Part shown: positions 33,426 through 42,758 of the stretch, piece after piece
Layout of the letters: each line of letters starts with the position of its first letter
How positions within the stretch are numbered: position 1 is the stretch's first letter
Assembly: GCF_014694315.1 (NCBI RefSeq)
Contig: NZ_JAAOXD010000001.1
Coordinates: 565,059-629,058 of the forward strand
Direction of reading: 5' to 3'
Source of the DNA: Arthrobacter ipis
GTDB taxonomy: Bacteria; Actinomycetota; Actinomycetes; Actinomycetales; Micrococcaceae
Length of the DNA stretch: 64,000 bases
Made by a program: the position numbers and the translations under genes
The notes under the pieces: generated by a model
What the model was told of the DNA's origin: nothing
The model's database searches: none
The model's input: the letters and a program-made list of their open reading frames with translations, nothing else

Positions 33426-33473
33426 ATAGTGCTTGACGTTATTTTCCAATAATTCAAACAATAGTGGTGAACG
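33426..33473 (+). promoter_or_regulatory. glpD promoter with overlapping operator-like repeats
   Basis: TTGACG (33433-33438) and AACAAT (33457-33462), 18 nt apart, form a plausible promoter toward glpD. The interval 33433-33457 is an imperfect palindrome centred on TTATT-TTCC-AATAA, with TTGACG and TTCAA as outer arms. A 13-nt direct repeat, ATAGTGCTTGACG and ATAGTGGTGAACG (10 of 13 matches), flanks it at 33426 and 33461. These are candidate sites for the divergent SorC-type regulator. Confidence 0.6.
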
Positions 33474-33537
33474 GTCCCGCACCATCCGGTGTGCGGCCTG
33501 CAACAAGCCATTACGAACCAAACCCAAAGGAGCAGAT

Positions 33538-35310
33538 TTGGGACTCAAGGATTCATCCGGCCATACCAACAGCGCTGCTGCACCGGGTGTAGAACGCAAG
33601 TCCGTCTCCCGGCTGCGCCGGCGCCCCAGCGCCCGGGTACTGATCGTCGGTGGCGGCATCAACGGCGTCGGAACGTTCCGCGACCTTGCCCTGCAGGGCG
33701 TCGACGTGGCGCTCGTGGAGCGCGGCGATTACTGCCAGGGCGCCAGCGGCGCCTCGTCGCACATGATTCACGGCGGCATCCGTTATCTGGAAAACGGCGA
33801 GTTCCGGCTGGTCCGGGAGTCCGTGGTTGAGCGCAACAGGCTCCTGCGTATAGCACCCCACTACGTCAAGCCGCTGCAGACCACCATTCCGATCTTCAGC
33901 ACATTCTCCGGTGTGCTTGCCGCCCCCCTGCGGTTCCTGACCCATAAGCAGCAGGGCAAGCCCAAGGAGCGGGGCGCGTTCCTGATCAAGCTGGGACTCA
34001 GCCTCTATGACTCCTTCTCCCGCGACGGCGGCAGCGTTCCGCGCCACCAGTTCCGCACACGGCACAAGGCGCTGGCGGAACTCCCGATGCTGCACCCCGG
34101 CGTCAAATACACGGCCACCTACTTCGACGCGTCGGTGCACAACCCCGAGCGTCTCACCCTGGACGTCCTGCAGGACGGCGAGAAGGCGGGCGGCCGGGCC
34201 AGCAACTACCTGTCCCTGGTGTCCGTCAGCTCCAACGCAGACGGATCCAGCACCGCGCGTCTCCGTGACGAGCTAACCGGTGAGGAGTTCAGCTTCACTG
34301 CGGACGTCATCGTCAACACCACCGGCGCGTGGGTGGACCTCACCAACCAGGCCATGGGTGTGCCCACCACGTTCATGGGCGGGACGAAGGGCTCACACAT
34401 CGTCCTTGACCACCCCGGCCTGCTCGCTGCCTGCGACGGACGAGAAATCTTCTTCGAGCACACCGACGGCCGGATTGTCCTGATCTATCCCATGGGCGAC
34501 CGCGTGCTGGTAGGAACCACCGACGTCGACGCCGACATGTCGGAAGACGCCGTCTGCACCGACGGTGAGATCGACTACTTCTTCGAGCTAATTGGCCACG
34601 TCTTTCCTGACATCGCCGTGAACCGCGGACAGATCGTCTACACGTTCTCGGGCGTGCGTCCGCTGCCGCGGCACGACGCCACCCAGCCCGGGTTCGTGTC
34701 GCGGGACTACCGCATCGAACGGCGCGGCCCGGAAGCGGGCCCCCGGGAGGGCGGCGCCGTCGTGCTCAGCCTGGTGGGCGGCAAGTGGACCACCTTCCGC
34801 GCCCTGGCCGAACACCTTGCCGACGACGTCCTCGCCGAACTGGGAACCGAACGGAAGATTTCGACGGCGAAGCTCGCCATCGGCGGCGGCGCCGGGTTCC
34901 CGGACAGCGAAGCCGGGATCCAGAAGTGGATCAAGGCCCACATGACACCCACGCGCGACGCCGACCGGACAGCCGGTCTCCTCACAAGGTACGGCACCCG
35001 CGCCGGGGAAGTCATCAGCTACCTCGACGCCGGACACGACCGCCTGCTGCGCTCCACCCGGGAGTTGAGCGTCAGGGAACTGCAGTTCATGGCCGCGCAC
35101 GAACAGGTCGGGCACCTCGTGGACGTGCTGATCCGGCGCACCTCGCTCGCGTTCCGCGGCCTGGTCACCGGCGAGCTGCTGAACGAAGTGGCCGAGGCCT
35201 TGGCCGGGCCGCTCGGCTGGGATGCGGCAAGGGTTGCCGCCGAGATCAACCACGCCCAGGAGGTGCTGAAGCGATACCACGGCGTCGAGGTCCACAGCCT
35301 CGTCGCTTAG
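33538..35310 (+). CDS. glpD: Aerobic glycerol-3-phosphate dehydrogenase
   Basis: FAD enzyme at the membrane that oxidises glycerol-3-phosphate to dihydroxyacetone phosphate and passes electrons to quinone. I use TTG 33538 with AAAGGAG 4-10 nt upstream, giving 590 aa; upstream in-frame codons run through the promoter. The dinucleotide fold VLIVGGGINGVGTFRDLALQ is near residues 33-52. The family motifs GASSHMIHGGIRYLE and the C-terminal DAO_C domain (about 440-560) are visible. First gene of glpD-glpF-glpK. The 64-nt leader contains a 6-bp hairpin (33477-33496). Confidence 0.93.
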   Translation: MGLKDSSGHTNSAAAPGVERKSVSRLRRRPSARVLIVGGGINGVGTFRDLALQGVDVALVERGDYCQGASGASSHMIHGGIRYLENGEFRLVRESVVERNRLLRIAPHYVKPLQTTIPIFSTFSGVLAAPLRFLTHKQQGKPKERGAFLIKLGLSLYDSFSRDGGSVPRHQFRTRHKALAELPMLHPGVKYTATYFDASVHNPERLTLDVLQDGEKAGGRASNYLSLVSVSSNADGSSTARLRDELTGEEFSFTADVIVNTTGAWVDLTNQAMGVPTTFMGGTKGSHIVLDHPGLLAACDGREIFFEHTDGRIVLIYPMGDRVLVGTTDVDADMSEDAVCTDGEIDYFFELIGHVFPDIAVNRGQIVYTFSGVRPLPRHDATQPGFVSRDYRIERRGPEAGPREGGAVVLSLVGGKWTTFRALAEHLADDVLAELGTERKISTAKLAIGGGAGFPDSEAGIQKWIKAHMTPTRDADRTAGLLTRYGTRAGEVISYLDAGHDRLLRSTRELSVRELQFMAAHEQVGHLVDVLIRRTSLAFRGLVTGELLNEVAEALAGPLGWDAARVAAEINHAQEVLKRYHGVEVHSLVA

Positions 35311-35368
35311 CGGGAAACCGTCCTTCAAACACGCGAAGGACTGACAACAGAAAATAGAGGAGTCAAAG

Positions 35369-36115
35369 ATGTCTCTTGGATTGGTTTTTCTTTCCGAAGT
35401 TTTCGGAACCGCCATGCTGACCCTGCTGGGTTGCGGTGTGGTGGCCAACGTTGCGCTCAAAGGCACGAAGGGCAACAACGGGGGATTCCTGATGGTTACG
35501 TGGGGGTGGGGGATCGCCGTCTTCGCCGGCGTCTATGTCGCTGCCCGATCGGGATCGCACCTGAACCCGGCCGTCACGCTGGGCCTTCTCGTGAACGGCA
35601 AACCGGAGTATGCGACGGGCGTTCCAGTGGACTTTGCCTCCACGCTCACTTACTTCGGCGGAGAGCTTACCGGCGCATTCCTTGGCGCCGTGGTCACCTG
35701 GCTGGCGCACAAGCAGCATTTCGACGCCGAACCCGAGCCCGCGAACAAACTCGGCGTCTTCTCCACCGGCCCGGCGATCCGCTCCACGCCTTGGAACCTG
35801 ATCACGGAAATCATCGGCACGTTTGTTCTTGTCTTCGTCATCCTCACCTTCGGCGGGACGCCGTCGGGGCTTGGCCCGTTGGCGGTGGCGCTTCTGGTCG
35901 TCGGCATCGGCGTGTCCCTGGGCGGACCCACCGGCTACGCCATCAACCCCGCGCGGGATCTCGGTCCCCGCATCGCGCACGCCGTCCTGCCCATCAAGGG
36001 CAAGGGGTCCAGTGACTGGAGCTACTCCTGGATCCCGGTGGTCGGCCCACTCATCGGCGGCACGCTGGCCGGCCTTGTAGGGCTGCTTCCCATCGTGTTC
36101 ACGGCGGCCACCTGA
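35369..36115 (+). CDS. glpF: Glycerol uptake facilitator (aquaglyceroporin, MIP family)
   Basis: Membrane channel of 248 aa with six membrane helices and two half-helices. The first NPA box is SHLNPAVTLG near residue 66 and the second is INPARDLGPR near 192. The Asp directly after NPAR is the mark of glycerol facilitators rather than pure water channels. It lies between glpD (58-nt gap, ribosome-binding site GAGGAG) and glpK, which phosphorylates the imported glycerol and keeps it in the cell. Confidence 0.94.
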   Translation: MSLGLVFLSEVFGTAMLTLLGCGVVANVALKGTKGNNGGFLMVTWGWGIAVFAGVYVAARSGSHLNPAVTLGLLVNGKPEYATGVPVDFASTLTYFGGELTGAFLGAVVTWLAHKQHFDAEPEPANKLGVFSTGPAIRSTPWNLITEIIGTFVLVFVILTFGGTPSGLGPLAVALLVVGIGVSLGGPTGYAINPARDLGPRIAHAVLPIKGKGSSDWSYSWIPVVGPLIGGTLAGLVGLLPIVFTAAT

Positions 36116-36214
36116 ACTGCCGCGTATTTTTCTAGCCCCTGCGCCACCCATTTCCGAAACCACATCCAATAACCACATCTGCTAACACGCAAGCACAACG
36201 ACAAGGACGTCATC

Positions 36215-37729
36215 ATGAGCCAATACGTAATCGCCATCGATCAGGGCACCACCAGCACCCGCGCCATCGTCTTCGACCAGAGCGGCAACATCGTGTCCTC
36301 CGGCCAGATGGAACACGAGCAGATTTTCCCGCAGGCCGGCTGGGTGGAGCACAGCCCCACGGAGATCTGGGACAACACCCGCGAGGTGATCGGTTCCGCG
36401 CTGTCCAAGGCGAACCTGACGCGGCACGACATCGCCGCCGTCGGCATCACCAACCAGCGCGAAACAGCGGTGGTCTGGGACAAGACCACCGGCAAGCCGA
36501 TCTACAACGCGATCGTGTGGCAGGACACCCGGACCCAGCCCATCGTGGATGAACTGGCGCGGGACGGGGGAGCGGACCGGTTCAAGCAGAAGGTGGGGCT
36601 GCCGCTGGCAACGTACTTCTCCGGGACCAAGATCAAGTGGATCCTGGACAACGTCGACGGCGCCCGGGAGAAGGCCGAGGCCGGGGACCTGGTGTTCGGC
36701 AACACCGACTGCTGGGTGCTGTGGAACCTCACTGGCGGGGTGGACGGTGGAGTGCACGTCACCGATGTCACCAACGCCTCCAGGACCATGTTCATGGACC
36801 TGGACACGCTGCAGTGGGACGAGGAGATCCTGCGCATTTTCGGAGTGCCGGCGTCCATGATGCCCGCTATCAAGTCCTCCTCCGAGGTCTACGGCACGGT
36901 CCACACCTCGCAGCTGCTGCGGGAGGTGCCGGTGGCGGGTATCCTCGGAGACCAGCAGGCGGCCACCTTCGGCCAGGCGGCGTTCGAGACCGGTGAAGCG
37001 AAGAACACCTACGGTACCGGGTGCTTCCTGATCTTCAACACGGGTGAGGAGATCGTCCACTCGAAGAACGGGCTGCTCACCACGGTCGGTTACAAGCTGG
37101 GCGACGCGGCCCCGCACTATGCGCTGGAAGGGTCGATCGCTGTCACCGGTTCGCTCATCCAGTGGCTGCGCGACAACCTGAACATGATCAGCAGCGCTCC
37201 CGAGGTCGAGTCCCTCGCCGCTTCAGTGAAGGACAACGGTGGCGTGTACATCGTGCCCGCGTTCTCCGGGCTCTTCGCGCCCTACTGGCGCTCGGATGCA
37301 CGCGGCGCCATCGTGGGCCTGACCCGCTTCGTGAACAAGAGCCACATTGCCAGGGCCGCGCTTGAGGCCACCGCCTTCCAGACCCGCGAGGTTTTGGATG
37401 CAGTCAACGCCGACTCGGGCGTTCCGCTCACGGAACTGAAGGTCGACGGCGGCATGGTCGCCAACGATGCCCTGATGCAGTTCCAGGCGGACATCCTCGG
37501 CGTCCCGGTTATCCGCCCGAAGGTAGTGGAAACCACCGCGCTGGGCGCAGCGTACGCGGCGGGCCTCGCCGTCGGTTTCTGGAAGGACCTTGGCGAGCTG
37601 TCCGCCAACTGGTCCGAGGACAAGCGCTGGGAGCCGAACCTGGATACCGAGGAGCGGGAACGGCAGCTGCGGCTCTGGAAGAAGGCCGTCACCAAGTCCA
37701 TGGACTGGGTCGACGAGGACGTTCGGTAG
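36215..37729 (+). CDS. glpK: Glycerol kinase
   Basis: ATP-dependent phosphorylation of glycerol to glycerol-3-phosphate. The 504-aa FGGY kinase has [16 protein letters not shown] (residues 6-21), WQDTRT near 102, [25 protein letters not shown] (shown in part, near 246-270) and the FGGY signature around 360-380. It has the normal family length. It is last of glpD-glpF-glpK. The 99-nt gap before it holds a doubled CCACATC (36161 and 36174 region) but no clear promoter. Strong hairpins follow its stop. Confidence 0.96.
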   Translation: MSQYVIAIDQGTTSTRAIVFDQSGNIVSSGQMEHEQIFPQAGWVEHSPTEIWDNTREVIGSALSKANLTRHDIAAVGITNQRETAVVWDKTTGKPIYNAIVWQDTRTQPIVDELARDGGADRFKQKVGLPLATYFSGTKIKWILDNVDGAREKAEAGDLVFGNTDCWVLWNLTGGVDGGVHVTDVTNASRTMFMDLDTLQWDEEILRIFGVPASMMPAIKSSSEVYGTVHTSQLLREVPVAGILGDQQAATFGQAAFETGEAKNTYGTGCFLIFNTGEEIVHSKNGLLTTVGYKLGDAAPHYALEGSIAVTGSLIQWLRDNLNMISSAPEVESLAASVKDNGGVYIVPAFSGLFAPYWRSDARGAIVGLTRFVNKSHIARAALEATAFQTREVLDAVNADSGVPLTELKVDGGMVANDALMQFQADILGVPVIRPKVVETTALGAAYAAGLAVGFWKDLGELSANWSEDKRWEPNLDTEERERQLRLWKKAVTKSMDWVDEDVR

Positions 37730-37745
37730 TTCTCACTATTAGTGG

Positions 37746-37836
37746 GGGGCCGCCTCACCTTCGCGAGGAAGGCGGCCCCTGCCCCGCCCGCTTCGCGGTG
37801 CCCACCACACCATGGGCGAGGGGCCGCCTTCCTCGC
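37746..37836 (+). terminator. Two mutually exclusive hairpins after glpK
   Basis: The first hairpin, 37746-37779, has a 10-bp stem GGGGCCGCCT/AGGCGGCCCC plus an inner CCT/AGG. The second uses the same middle segment 37763-37780 paired perfectly over 18 bp with 37819-37836, leaving a 38-nt loop. Both cannot form together. The first is the likely rapid terminator for glpK, although no T-tract follows. Confidence 0.7.
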
Positions 37837-37933
37837 TCTCCCTGAAACGTCACCGAAGTGTTCGTTCACGTAGGCCTGGCTCGTTGGTGTCCGAGGCTGG
37901 GTGTGCCGGGAGGGGATGGGGGTAGGGGTGCGC

Positions 37934-37939
37934 TAAAGT
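37934..37939 (+). promoter_or_regulatory. -10 element for the leuS leader
   Basis: TAAAGT ends 6 nt before the ATG of the leader peptide at 37946, the spacing expected when transcription starts on the ATG itself. The -35 region is not recognisable. Confidence 0.5.
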
Positions 37940-37945
37940 AGGTGT

Positions 37946-37972
37946 ATGCGTGCGATCCTTCTGCTTAGCTAG
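37946..37972 (+). CDS. leuS leader peptide MRAILLLS
   Basis: Eight-codon ORF reading MRAILLLS and ending in TAG at 37970. Three consecutive leucine codons (CTT CTG CTT) follow an Ile codon, the content expected of a leucine-sensing leader for leucyl-tRNA synthetase. The ORF probably starts a leaderless transcript, given TAAAGT 6 nt upstream. Downstream lie a 7-bp stem (CCGCTTG 37973-37979 with CGAGCGG 38004-38010) and a terminator hairpin. Ribosome stalling on the Leu codons would be expected to change that folding and let leuS be transcribed. The peptide itself need have no function. Confidence 0.7.
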   Translation: MRAILLLS

Positions 37973-38013
37973 CCGCTTGGTATCCCGAACAAATACGGAT
38001 TATCGAGCGGCCG

Positions 38014-38036
38014 CCCCTCCATGTCGAGGGGCTTTT
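38014..38036 (+). terminator. leuS attenuator terminator
   Basis: CCCCTC (38014-38019) pairs with GAGGGG (38026-38031) around a 6-nt loop, followed by CTTTT. It lies between the leader ORF and leuS. An upstream stem at 37973-38010, containing ATCC/GGAT as inner pairing, ends only 3 nt before it. Its fold could be changed by ribosome position on the leader peptide. Confidence 0.7.
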
Positions 38037-38100
38037 GTGTGTCCGGGGAGACCTTCCCGGCGGGCGGCGGGGATCAGACCGTTATGACAGGACAGAGGTC

Positions 38101-40650
38101 ATGACAGAACAGAAGAGGGCAGCAGTGAGCGTTCAGCCGGAGACCGAAACCGGAACAGCAGCAGGTGGAGCCGAGACGCCCGAAGAGGGCGCGTACAGCT
38201 TCGCGGCAATGGAGGCCCGGTGGCCGCAGGTGTGGGAAGACCTGAAGGTCTTCACCCCCGCCGACGACGGTTCCCGGGAGCGCCGCTACGTCCTGGACAT
38301 GTTCCCCTACCCGTCCGGCGACCTTCACATGGGCCACGCCGAAGCGTTCGCCATGGGTGACGTGGTGGCTCGCTACCTGCGCCAGCAGGGATACGACGTG
38401 CTGCACCCGATCGGCTGGGACTCCTTCGGGCTCCCCGCGGAAAACGCGGCCATCAAGCGCAACGCCCACCCGAGCGAGTGGACCTACGCCAACATCGACA
38501 CCCAGGCCGCCTCCTTCAAGCGTTACGCCATCTCCGCAGACTGGTCGCGCCGGCTGCACACTTCCGACCCGGAGTACTACCGCTGGACGCAGTGGCTGTT
38601 CAAGCGCTTCTACGAACGGGGCCTCGCTTACCGCAAGGACTCACCGGTCAACTGGTGCCCCAAGGACCTGACCGTGCTGGCCAACGAGCAGGTTGTCAAC
38701 GGCGCCTGCGAACGCTGCGGCACGGCCGTGACCAAGAAGTCGCTGAACCAGTGGTACTTCAAGATCACCGACTACGCCGACCGCTTGCTGGAGGACATGA
38801 CCGAGCTGCAGGGGCATTGGCCCGAGCGGGTACTGGCGATGCAGCGAAACTGGATCGGCCGCTCGGAAGGCGCCCATGTCCGGTTCGTGATCGAGGCATC
38901 TGACGGACGTGCCGAGCGCGAAGTCACAGTCTTCACCACCCGTCCGGACACCTTGCACGGGGCCACGTTCTTCGTGGTGGCCGCGGACGCGCACCTGGCC
39001 CTGGACCTGGTTACGCCTGAACACCACGACGCACTCATGGCCTACCGTGAAAAGGTCAAGGCCCTTTCGGACATCGAACGCCAGTCCACCGAGCGTGAAA
39101 AGACCGGTGTGTTCACCGGCCGCTACGCCATCAATCCCCTTAACGGTGAGAAGCTGCCCGTCTGGGCAGCGGACTACGTCCTGGCCGACTACGGCACGGG
39201 CGCCATCATGGCCGTCCCGGCGCACGACCAGCGTGACCTCGACTTCGCCAAGGAGTTCGGCCTGCCTGTGCGCGCGGTGCTGGACACCGGTGAGGAGGAT
39301 CCCGCCGTCTCGGGTAAGGCAACAGCGGGCGAGGGCACACTGATCAACTCTGGTGCGCTCGACGGCCTTCCCAAAGCAGAGGCCATTCCGGCGGCCATCG
39401 AAATCCTGGGCAAGCAGGGCACGGGGGAGAAGTTCGTGAACTTCCGGCTGCGTGACTGGCTCCTGAGCCGCCAGCGCTTCTGGGGCACCCCGATCCCGAT
39501 CATTCACTGTGCCGAGTGCGGCGAAGTACCGGTACCCGACGAACAACTGCCGGTGACGCTGCCCGAGGACCTGCGGGGTGAGGCGCTGTCCCCGAGGGGC
39601 ACTTCGCCCCTGGCCGCAGCCGCCGAATGGGTCAACGTCGAGTGCCCGAACTGCGGACGTGCCGCCCAGCGGGACACGGACACCATGGACACCTTCGTGG
39701 ACTCGTCCTGGTACTTCCTGCGTTTCGTCTCCCCGCAGTACACAGAGGGTCCGTTCGATCCGGAAAAGATCAACGAATGGATGCCGGTGGGACAGTACGT
39801 GGGTGGCGTGGAGCACGCGATCCTGCACCTGCTGTACGCCCGCTTCTTTACCAAAGTCATTCACGACATGGGCCTGTTGGCGGCGGATGAGCCCTTCAGC
39901 GCCCTGCTCAACCAGGGGCAGGTCCTGAACGGCGGCAAGGCCATGAGCAAGTCGCTGGGCAACGGCGTGGACCTGGGCGAGCAGCTGGACAAGTACGGCG
40001 TCGACGCCGTCCGGCTCACCATGATCTTCGCTTCCCCACCCGAGGACGACGTCGACTGGGCGGACGTTTCGCCGTCGGGCTCCGCCAAGTTCCTGGCCCG
40101 CGCCTGGCGCCTCGGCCAGGACGTCTCAAGCGCCCCGGGGGTTGACTTCAGCACCGGTGACCGCGCGCTGCGCTCGGTCACGCACAGGACCATCGCCGAC
40201 GCTGCGGAGCTGCTGGACAACAACAAGTTCAACGTCGTGGTGGCCAAGCTGATGGAGCTGGTCAACGCCACCCGCAAGACCATCGACTCCGGTGCCGGCG
40301 GCGCGGATCCGGCCGTGCGTGAAGCTGCCGAGGCAGTGGCCGTCATCCTCAGCCTCTTTGCGCCCTACACGGCGGAAGACCTGTGGAACGTCCTGGGGCA
40401 CCCGGCGTCGGTGGCCAACGCGGGTTGGCCTTCGCATGACGAGTCCCTTCTGGTGCAGGAGACCATCACCGCGGTGGTTCAGGTCCAGGGCAAGGTCAGG
40501 GACCGGCTCGAGGTTTCACCGGCCATCTCCGAGGACGAGCTGCGCGAGCTTGCGCTGGCCTCCGAGAATGTCCAGCGCGCCCTCGACGGCCGGGGCATCC
40601 GGACCGTGATCGTGCGGGCACCTAAACTGGTGAACATCGTCCCGGCCTAG
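38101..40650 (+). CDS. leuS: Leucine--tRNA ligase
   Basis: Class Ia synthetase that charges tRNA-Leu. The 849-aa product starts at ATG 38101 ([10 protein letters not shown]) behind AGAGG; the frame to 38035 would begin in the terminator. Catalytic motifs are [15 protein letters not shown] (HIGH-type, about residues 69-83) and AMSKSLGNG (KMSKS-type, about 613). The CP1 editing domain contains [12 protein letters not shown] near 279. Zinc-binding Cys are seen in [22 protein letters not shown]. It has a roughly 40-aa extra N-terminal polar segment. Likely regulated by the leader-peptide attenuator upstream, and followed by a 9-bp hairpin. Confidence 0.97.
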   Translation: MTEQKRAAVSVQPETETGTAAGGAETPEEGAYSFAAMEARWPQVWEDLKVFTPADDGSRERRYVLDMFPYPSGDLHMGHAEAFAMGDVVARYLRQQGYDVLHPIGWDSFGLPAENAAIKRNAHPSEWTYANIDTQAASFKRYAISADWSRRLHTSDPEYYRWTQWLFKRFYERGLAYRKDSPVNWCPKDLTVLANEQVVNGACERCGTAVTKKSLNQWYFKITDYADRLLEDMTELQGHWPERVLAMQRNWIGRSEGAHVRFVIEASDGRAEREVTVFTTRPDTLHGATFFVVAADAHLALDLVTPEHHDALMAYREKVKALSDIERQSTEREKTGVFTGRYAINPLNGEKLPVWAADYVLADYGTGAIMAVPAHDQRDLDFAKEFGLPVRAVLDTGEEDPAVSGKATAGEGTLINSGALDGLPKAEAIPAAIEILGKQGTGEKFVNFRLRDWLLSRQRFWGTPIPIIHCAECGEVPVPDEQLPVTLPEDLRGEALSPRGTSPLAAAAEWVNVECPNCGRAAQRDTDTMDTFVDSSWYFLRFVSPQYTEGPFDPEKINEWMPVGQYVGGVEHAILHLLYARFFTKVIHDMGLLAADEPFSALLNQGQVLNGGKAMSKSLGNGVDLGEQLDKYGVDAVRLTMIFASPPEDDVDWADVSPSGSAKFLARAWRLGQDVSSAPGVDFSTGDRALRSVTHRTIADAAELLDNNKFNVVVAKLMELVNATRKTIDSGAGGADPAVREAAEAVAVILSLFAPYTAEDLWNVLGHPASVANAGWPSHDESLLVQETITAVVQVQGKVRDRLEVSPAISEDELRELALASENVQRALDGRGIRTVIVRAPKLVNIVPA

Positions 40651-40695
40651 CAAGGTCATTTGAGTAGCCCGGGGGCGAGCGACTGGACGGGCTCT

Positions 40696-40718
40696 GGCCG
40701 CCGGCCTTGCCGGCGGCC
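40696..40718 (+). terminator. Hairpin after leuS
   Basis: GGCCGCCGG and CCGGCGGCC pair perfectly over 9 bp around CCTTG. No T-tract follows. It lies 46 nt past the leuS stop and just upstream of the ribosome-binding site of the DegV gene. Confidence 0.55.
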
Positions 40719-40745
40719 GGAAACAACTGCAGGGGGAGTGCCGTG

Positions 40746-41786
40746 ATGGACCGCGAACCGGCAGCCTGGCTGTGGTTGAAGGAGCATCTGGTCCGTCTCC
40801 GCCAGGCCACCAGGCCGGGCCATGTCCCGCCCACTGGCGAGCCCGCCGTCGTCGTCCGTACCGCAGTGGTGACGGATTCCGCTGCCGCTTTGCCCGCCGA
40901 CTGGGTGCGGGCCTTCTCCATCAACGGCCGGTTGGCCGTCATTCCAATGCCCGTCATGGTGGGCGAGGAGATCTACGGCGAGGGCGAGGACGACATCACC
41001 GGGACCATCGCCGTGGCCATGGCTGCCGCGACGCCGGTTAAGACCTCCCGCCCGTCGCCGGGACAGTTTGAACAGGCTTATCTGGCCGCCGAACGGCAGG
41101 GCTTCGAGTCCGTCGTATCCATCCACATCTCCGGTGGCCTCTCCGGCACCGCTGATGCGGCCCGCCTGGCGGCCGGCCGGGTCAGGATCCCCGTCGAGGT
41201 GCTGGACACCCGCACCGTCGGAATGGCGCAGGGACTCGCCGTCCAGAGTGCCGTGGTGGCAGCGGCGGACGGCCGCGGTGCCGGCGAGGTGCGCCGGCTC
41301 GCCGAGGAGCGCGCGGCAAGAACCAAGGTCTATTTCTATGTGCCCAGCCTGGAGCAGTTGCGGCGCGGCGGACGCATCGGCGCAGCAGCTTCGCTGGTCG
41401 GAGCCATGCTGTCCATCAAGCCGATTCTCGCGGTCGACGGCGGCAAGATCGTTCCGCTGGAAAAAGTCCGTTCCGCGGCGAAAGCCATCGCCCGGCTTGA
41501 GGAGATCGTGGTGGCGGAGGCCGCGGGCCGGTCACTGGGGGAGGCGAGGCTGGCCATCCACCATTTCGGCAACCGGCCCGAGGCCGAGATGCTCGCGGCC
41601 CGGCTGGCAGCGAAACTCCCGGCCTGCCCGCCGGCGCAGATCAGCTCATTGCCAGCCGTACTGGCGGCCCACGCCGGGCTTGGGGTCCTCGCCGTGATCG
41701 TGGGGGAGAGCAGCTCGTCCGTGGCCGGTTGCCTCGCCGCCCCGTCCAAGGCAGCTGGCACCGGGGGTACTGAGCCCGCCACCTAG
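40746..41786 (+). CDS. DegV family fatty-acid-binding protein
   Basis: A 346-aa protein of the DegV fold, a family that binds fatty acids (FakB-like partners of a fatty acid kinase in some bacteria). The N-terminal strand-loop VRTAVVTDSAAALPADW (about residues 38-54) is the family start. RPSPGQFEQAY near 101, SIHISGGLSGTADAARLA near 121 and the RRGGRIGAAASLVGAMLSIKPIL segment (shown in part) near 210 are conserved. ATG 40746 is 7 nt after AGGGGGAG, which is better spaced than GTG 40743. No fatty acid kinase A gene lies nearby, so lipid use is inferred from the family. Confidence 0.9.
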   Translation: MDREPAAWLWLKEHLVRLRQATRPGHVPPTGEPAVVVRTAVVTDSAAALPADWVRAFSINGRLAVIPMPVMVGEEIYGEGEDDITGTIAVAMAAATPVKTSRPSPGQFEQAYLAAERQGFESVVSIHISGGLSGTADAARLAAGRVRIPVEVLDTRTVGMAQGLAVQSAVVAAADGRGAGEVRRLAEERAARTKVYFYVPSLEQLRRGGRIGAAASLVGAMLSIKPILAVDGGKIVPLEKVRSAAKAIARLEEIVVAEAAGRSLGEARLAIHHFGNRPEAEMLAARLAAKLPACPPAQISSLPAVLAAHAGLGVLAVIVGESSSSVAGCLAAPSKAAGTGGTEPAT

Positions 41787-41879
41787 GCCACGCAGGCTGC
41801 ACTTGATGCGGCCGGGCCAGCACTATGCCGCGTTTCTGCGATGCGGCGTTTTGTCGGTGCCCCCCTGTCATGCTGTGGG

Positions 41880-42450
41880 AAAGCACAACGCAGCAGTTGC
41901 GGAGACGTTAGAGGCCATTGGAGCCTCCGCTCTTTCACTGGCTGCTGAGCTCCGTCGGCGGCTGGTCCGGGTCCGGCGGGCGTGGATTTGCTGCCGGATG
42001 AGGCGGAATGTCTGCAGGATGAGGCGGATCCGCTGGGGGATCTGGCGATGGCGTGCCTGGGCGGGCTGGCTGGGGTGGCTGGGCGGGCTGGCTGGGATGG
42101 AGGCGCGGCTGGCGGCGGTGAAGGTGCATCTCGCCGCCGGCTTTTCCGCGGCGGAGGGGGCCATGACTCCGCCTGGCACGTCCGCGCAGGACCGCACCGT
42201 CCGGAAGATGTCGGTGACCGCGGAGGTTGCTGGCGCGCTGACTGTCAGTGAGGGGTCGGCGGAGCGGTTGCTGGTTGAATCCGTCAGACTGACCAGGGAT
42301 CTGCCGTTGGCGCTGGGCGCGCTGGGGTCAGGAACACTGTCGTGGCAGCACGCGCGGATCCTGTGTGATGAGACCGAGGGGCTGGATCCTGCGGCTGCGG
42401 CGGCGTTTGAGGCGCACTTCCTGGACCCGGATGCCACTTGTCATGGCTAG
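41880..42450 (+). pseudogene. Truncated and frameshifted DUF222/HNH endonuclease (13E12-like) remnant
   Basis: The reading runs from about ETLEAIGASALSLAAEL (frame of 41803) and shifts frame near 41982 to DLLPDEAECLQDEADPLGDLAMACLGGLAG. It shifts back near 42080 to GMEARLAAVKVHLAAGFSAAEGA and continues to SAQDRTVRKMSVTAEVAGALTVSEGSAERLL, ARILCDETEGLDPAAAAAFEAHFLDPDA. This is the N-terminal DUF222 domain of the multi-copy HNH family common in Arthrobacter and mycobacteria. It stops at TAG 42448 just after LDPDA, so the whole HNH nuclease half is missing. No function is expected. Confidence 0.8.
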
Positions 42451-42501
42451 CAGAGCCTGCCCGCCGGTAGTACAGTCTCCCCACCGAGCAAGGAGGCTCC
42501 C

Positions 42502-42687
42502 ATGTCCATGCAAGTCCACCACGTCGCCCAGTTGGACAGGGATGTGGCCGAGGAAGTCACGAAATGGATGAAGTACCTGAAAGGGCAGGTGACCAGCGTG
42601 CAGTTCCTCACCACCACGATCCCTGATCCCAAGGAACCGGAGAAGTGGCGCGTGCAGTACGAGGCCTACATCACCTATCAGAGGTAG
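42502..42687 (+). CDS. Hypothetical protein, 61 aa
   Basis: Short soluble acidic/basic mixed protein, MSMQVHHVAQLDRDVAEEV at its start, with a predicted helix (residues 10-28) followed by two or three strands (TSVQFLTTTIPD, KWRVQYEAYITYQR). No family is recognised. Support for a real gene is the ideal ribosome-binding site AAGGAGG at 42490-42496, 5 nt before ATG, and balanced amino-acid use. It stands alone just after the DUF222 remnant and before comEA. A possible small RNA- or nucleotide-binding fold is only a guess. Confidence 0.65.
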   Translation: MSMQVHHVAQLDRDVAEEVTKWMKYLKGQVTSVQFLTTTIPDPKEPEKWRVQYEAYITYQR

Positions 42688-42758
42688 TGGCGCTATCCAC
42701 ATGGCGCAATCCACATAGGGCGAGACGGTACTGTCGGGAAGGCTGACCGTTTCCTACC

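Noticed and set aside
37934-38100. T-box riboswitch upstream of leuS
   Set aside because: No T-box core sequence or specifier-loop architecture is visible; a short Leu-rich ORF plus a terminator explains the region better.
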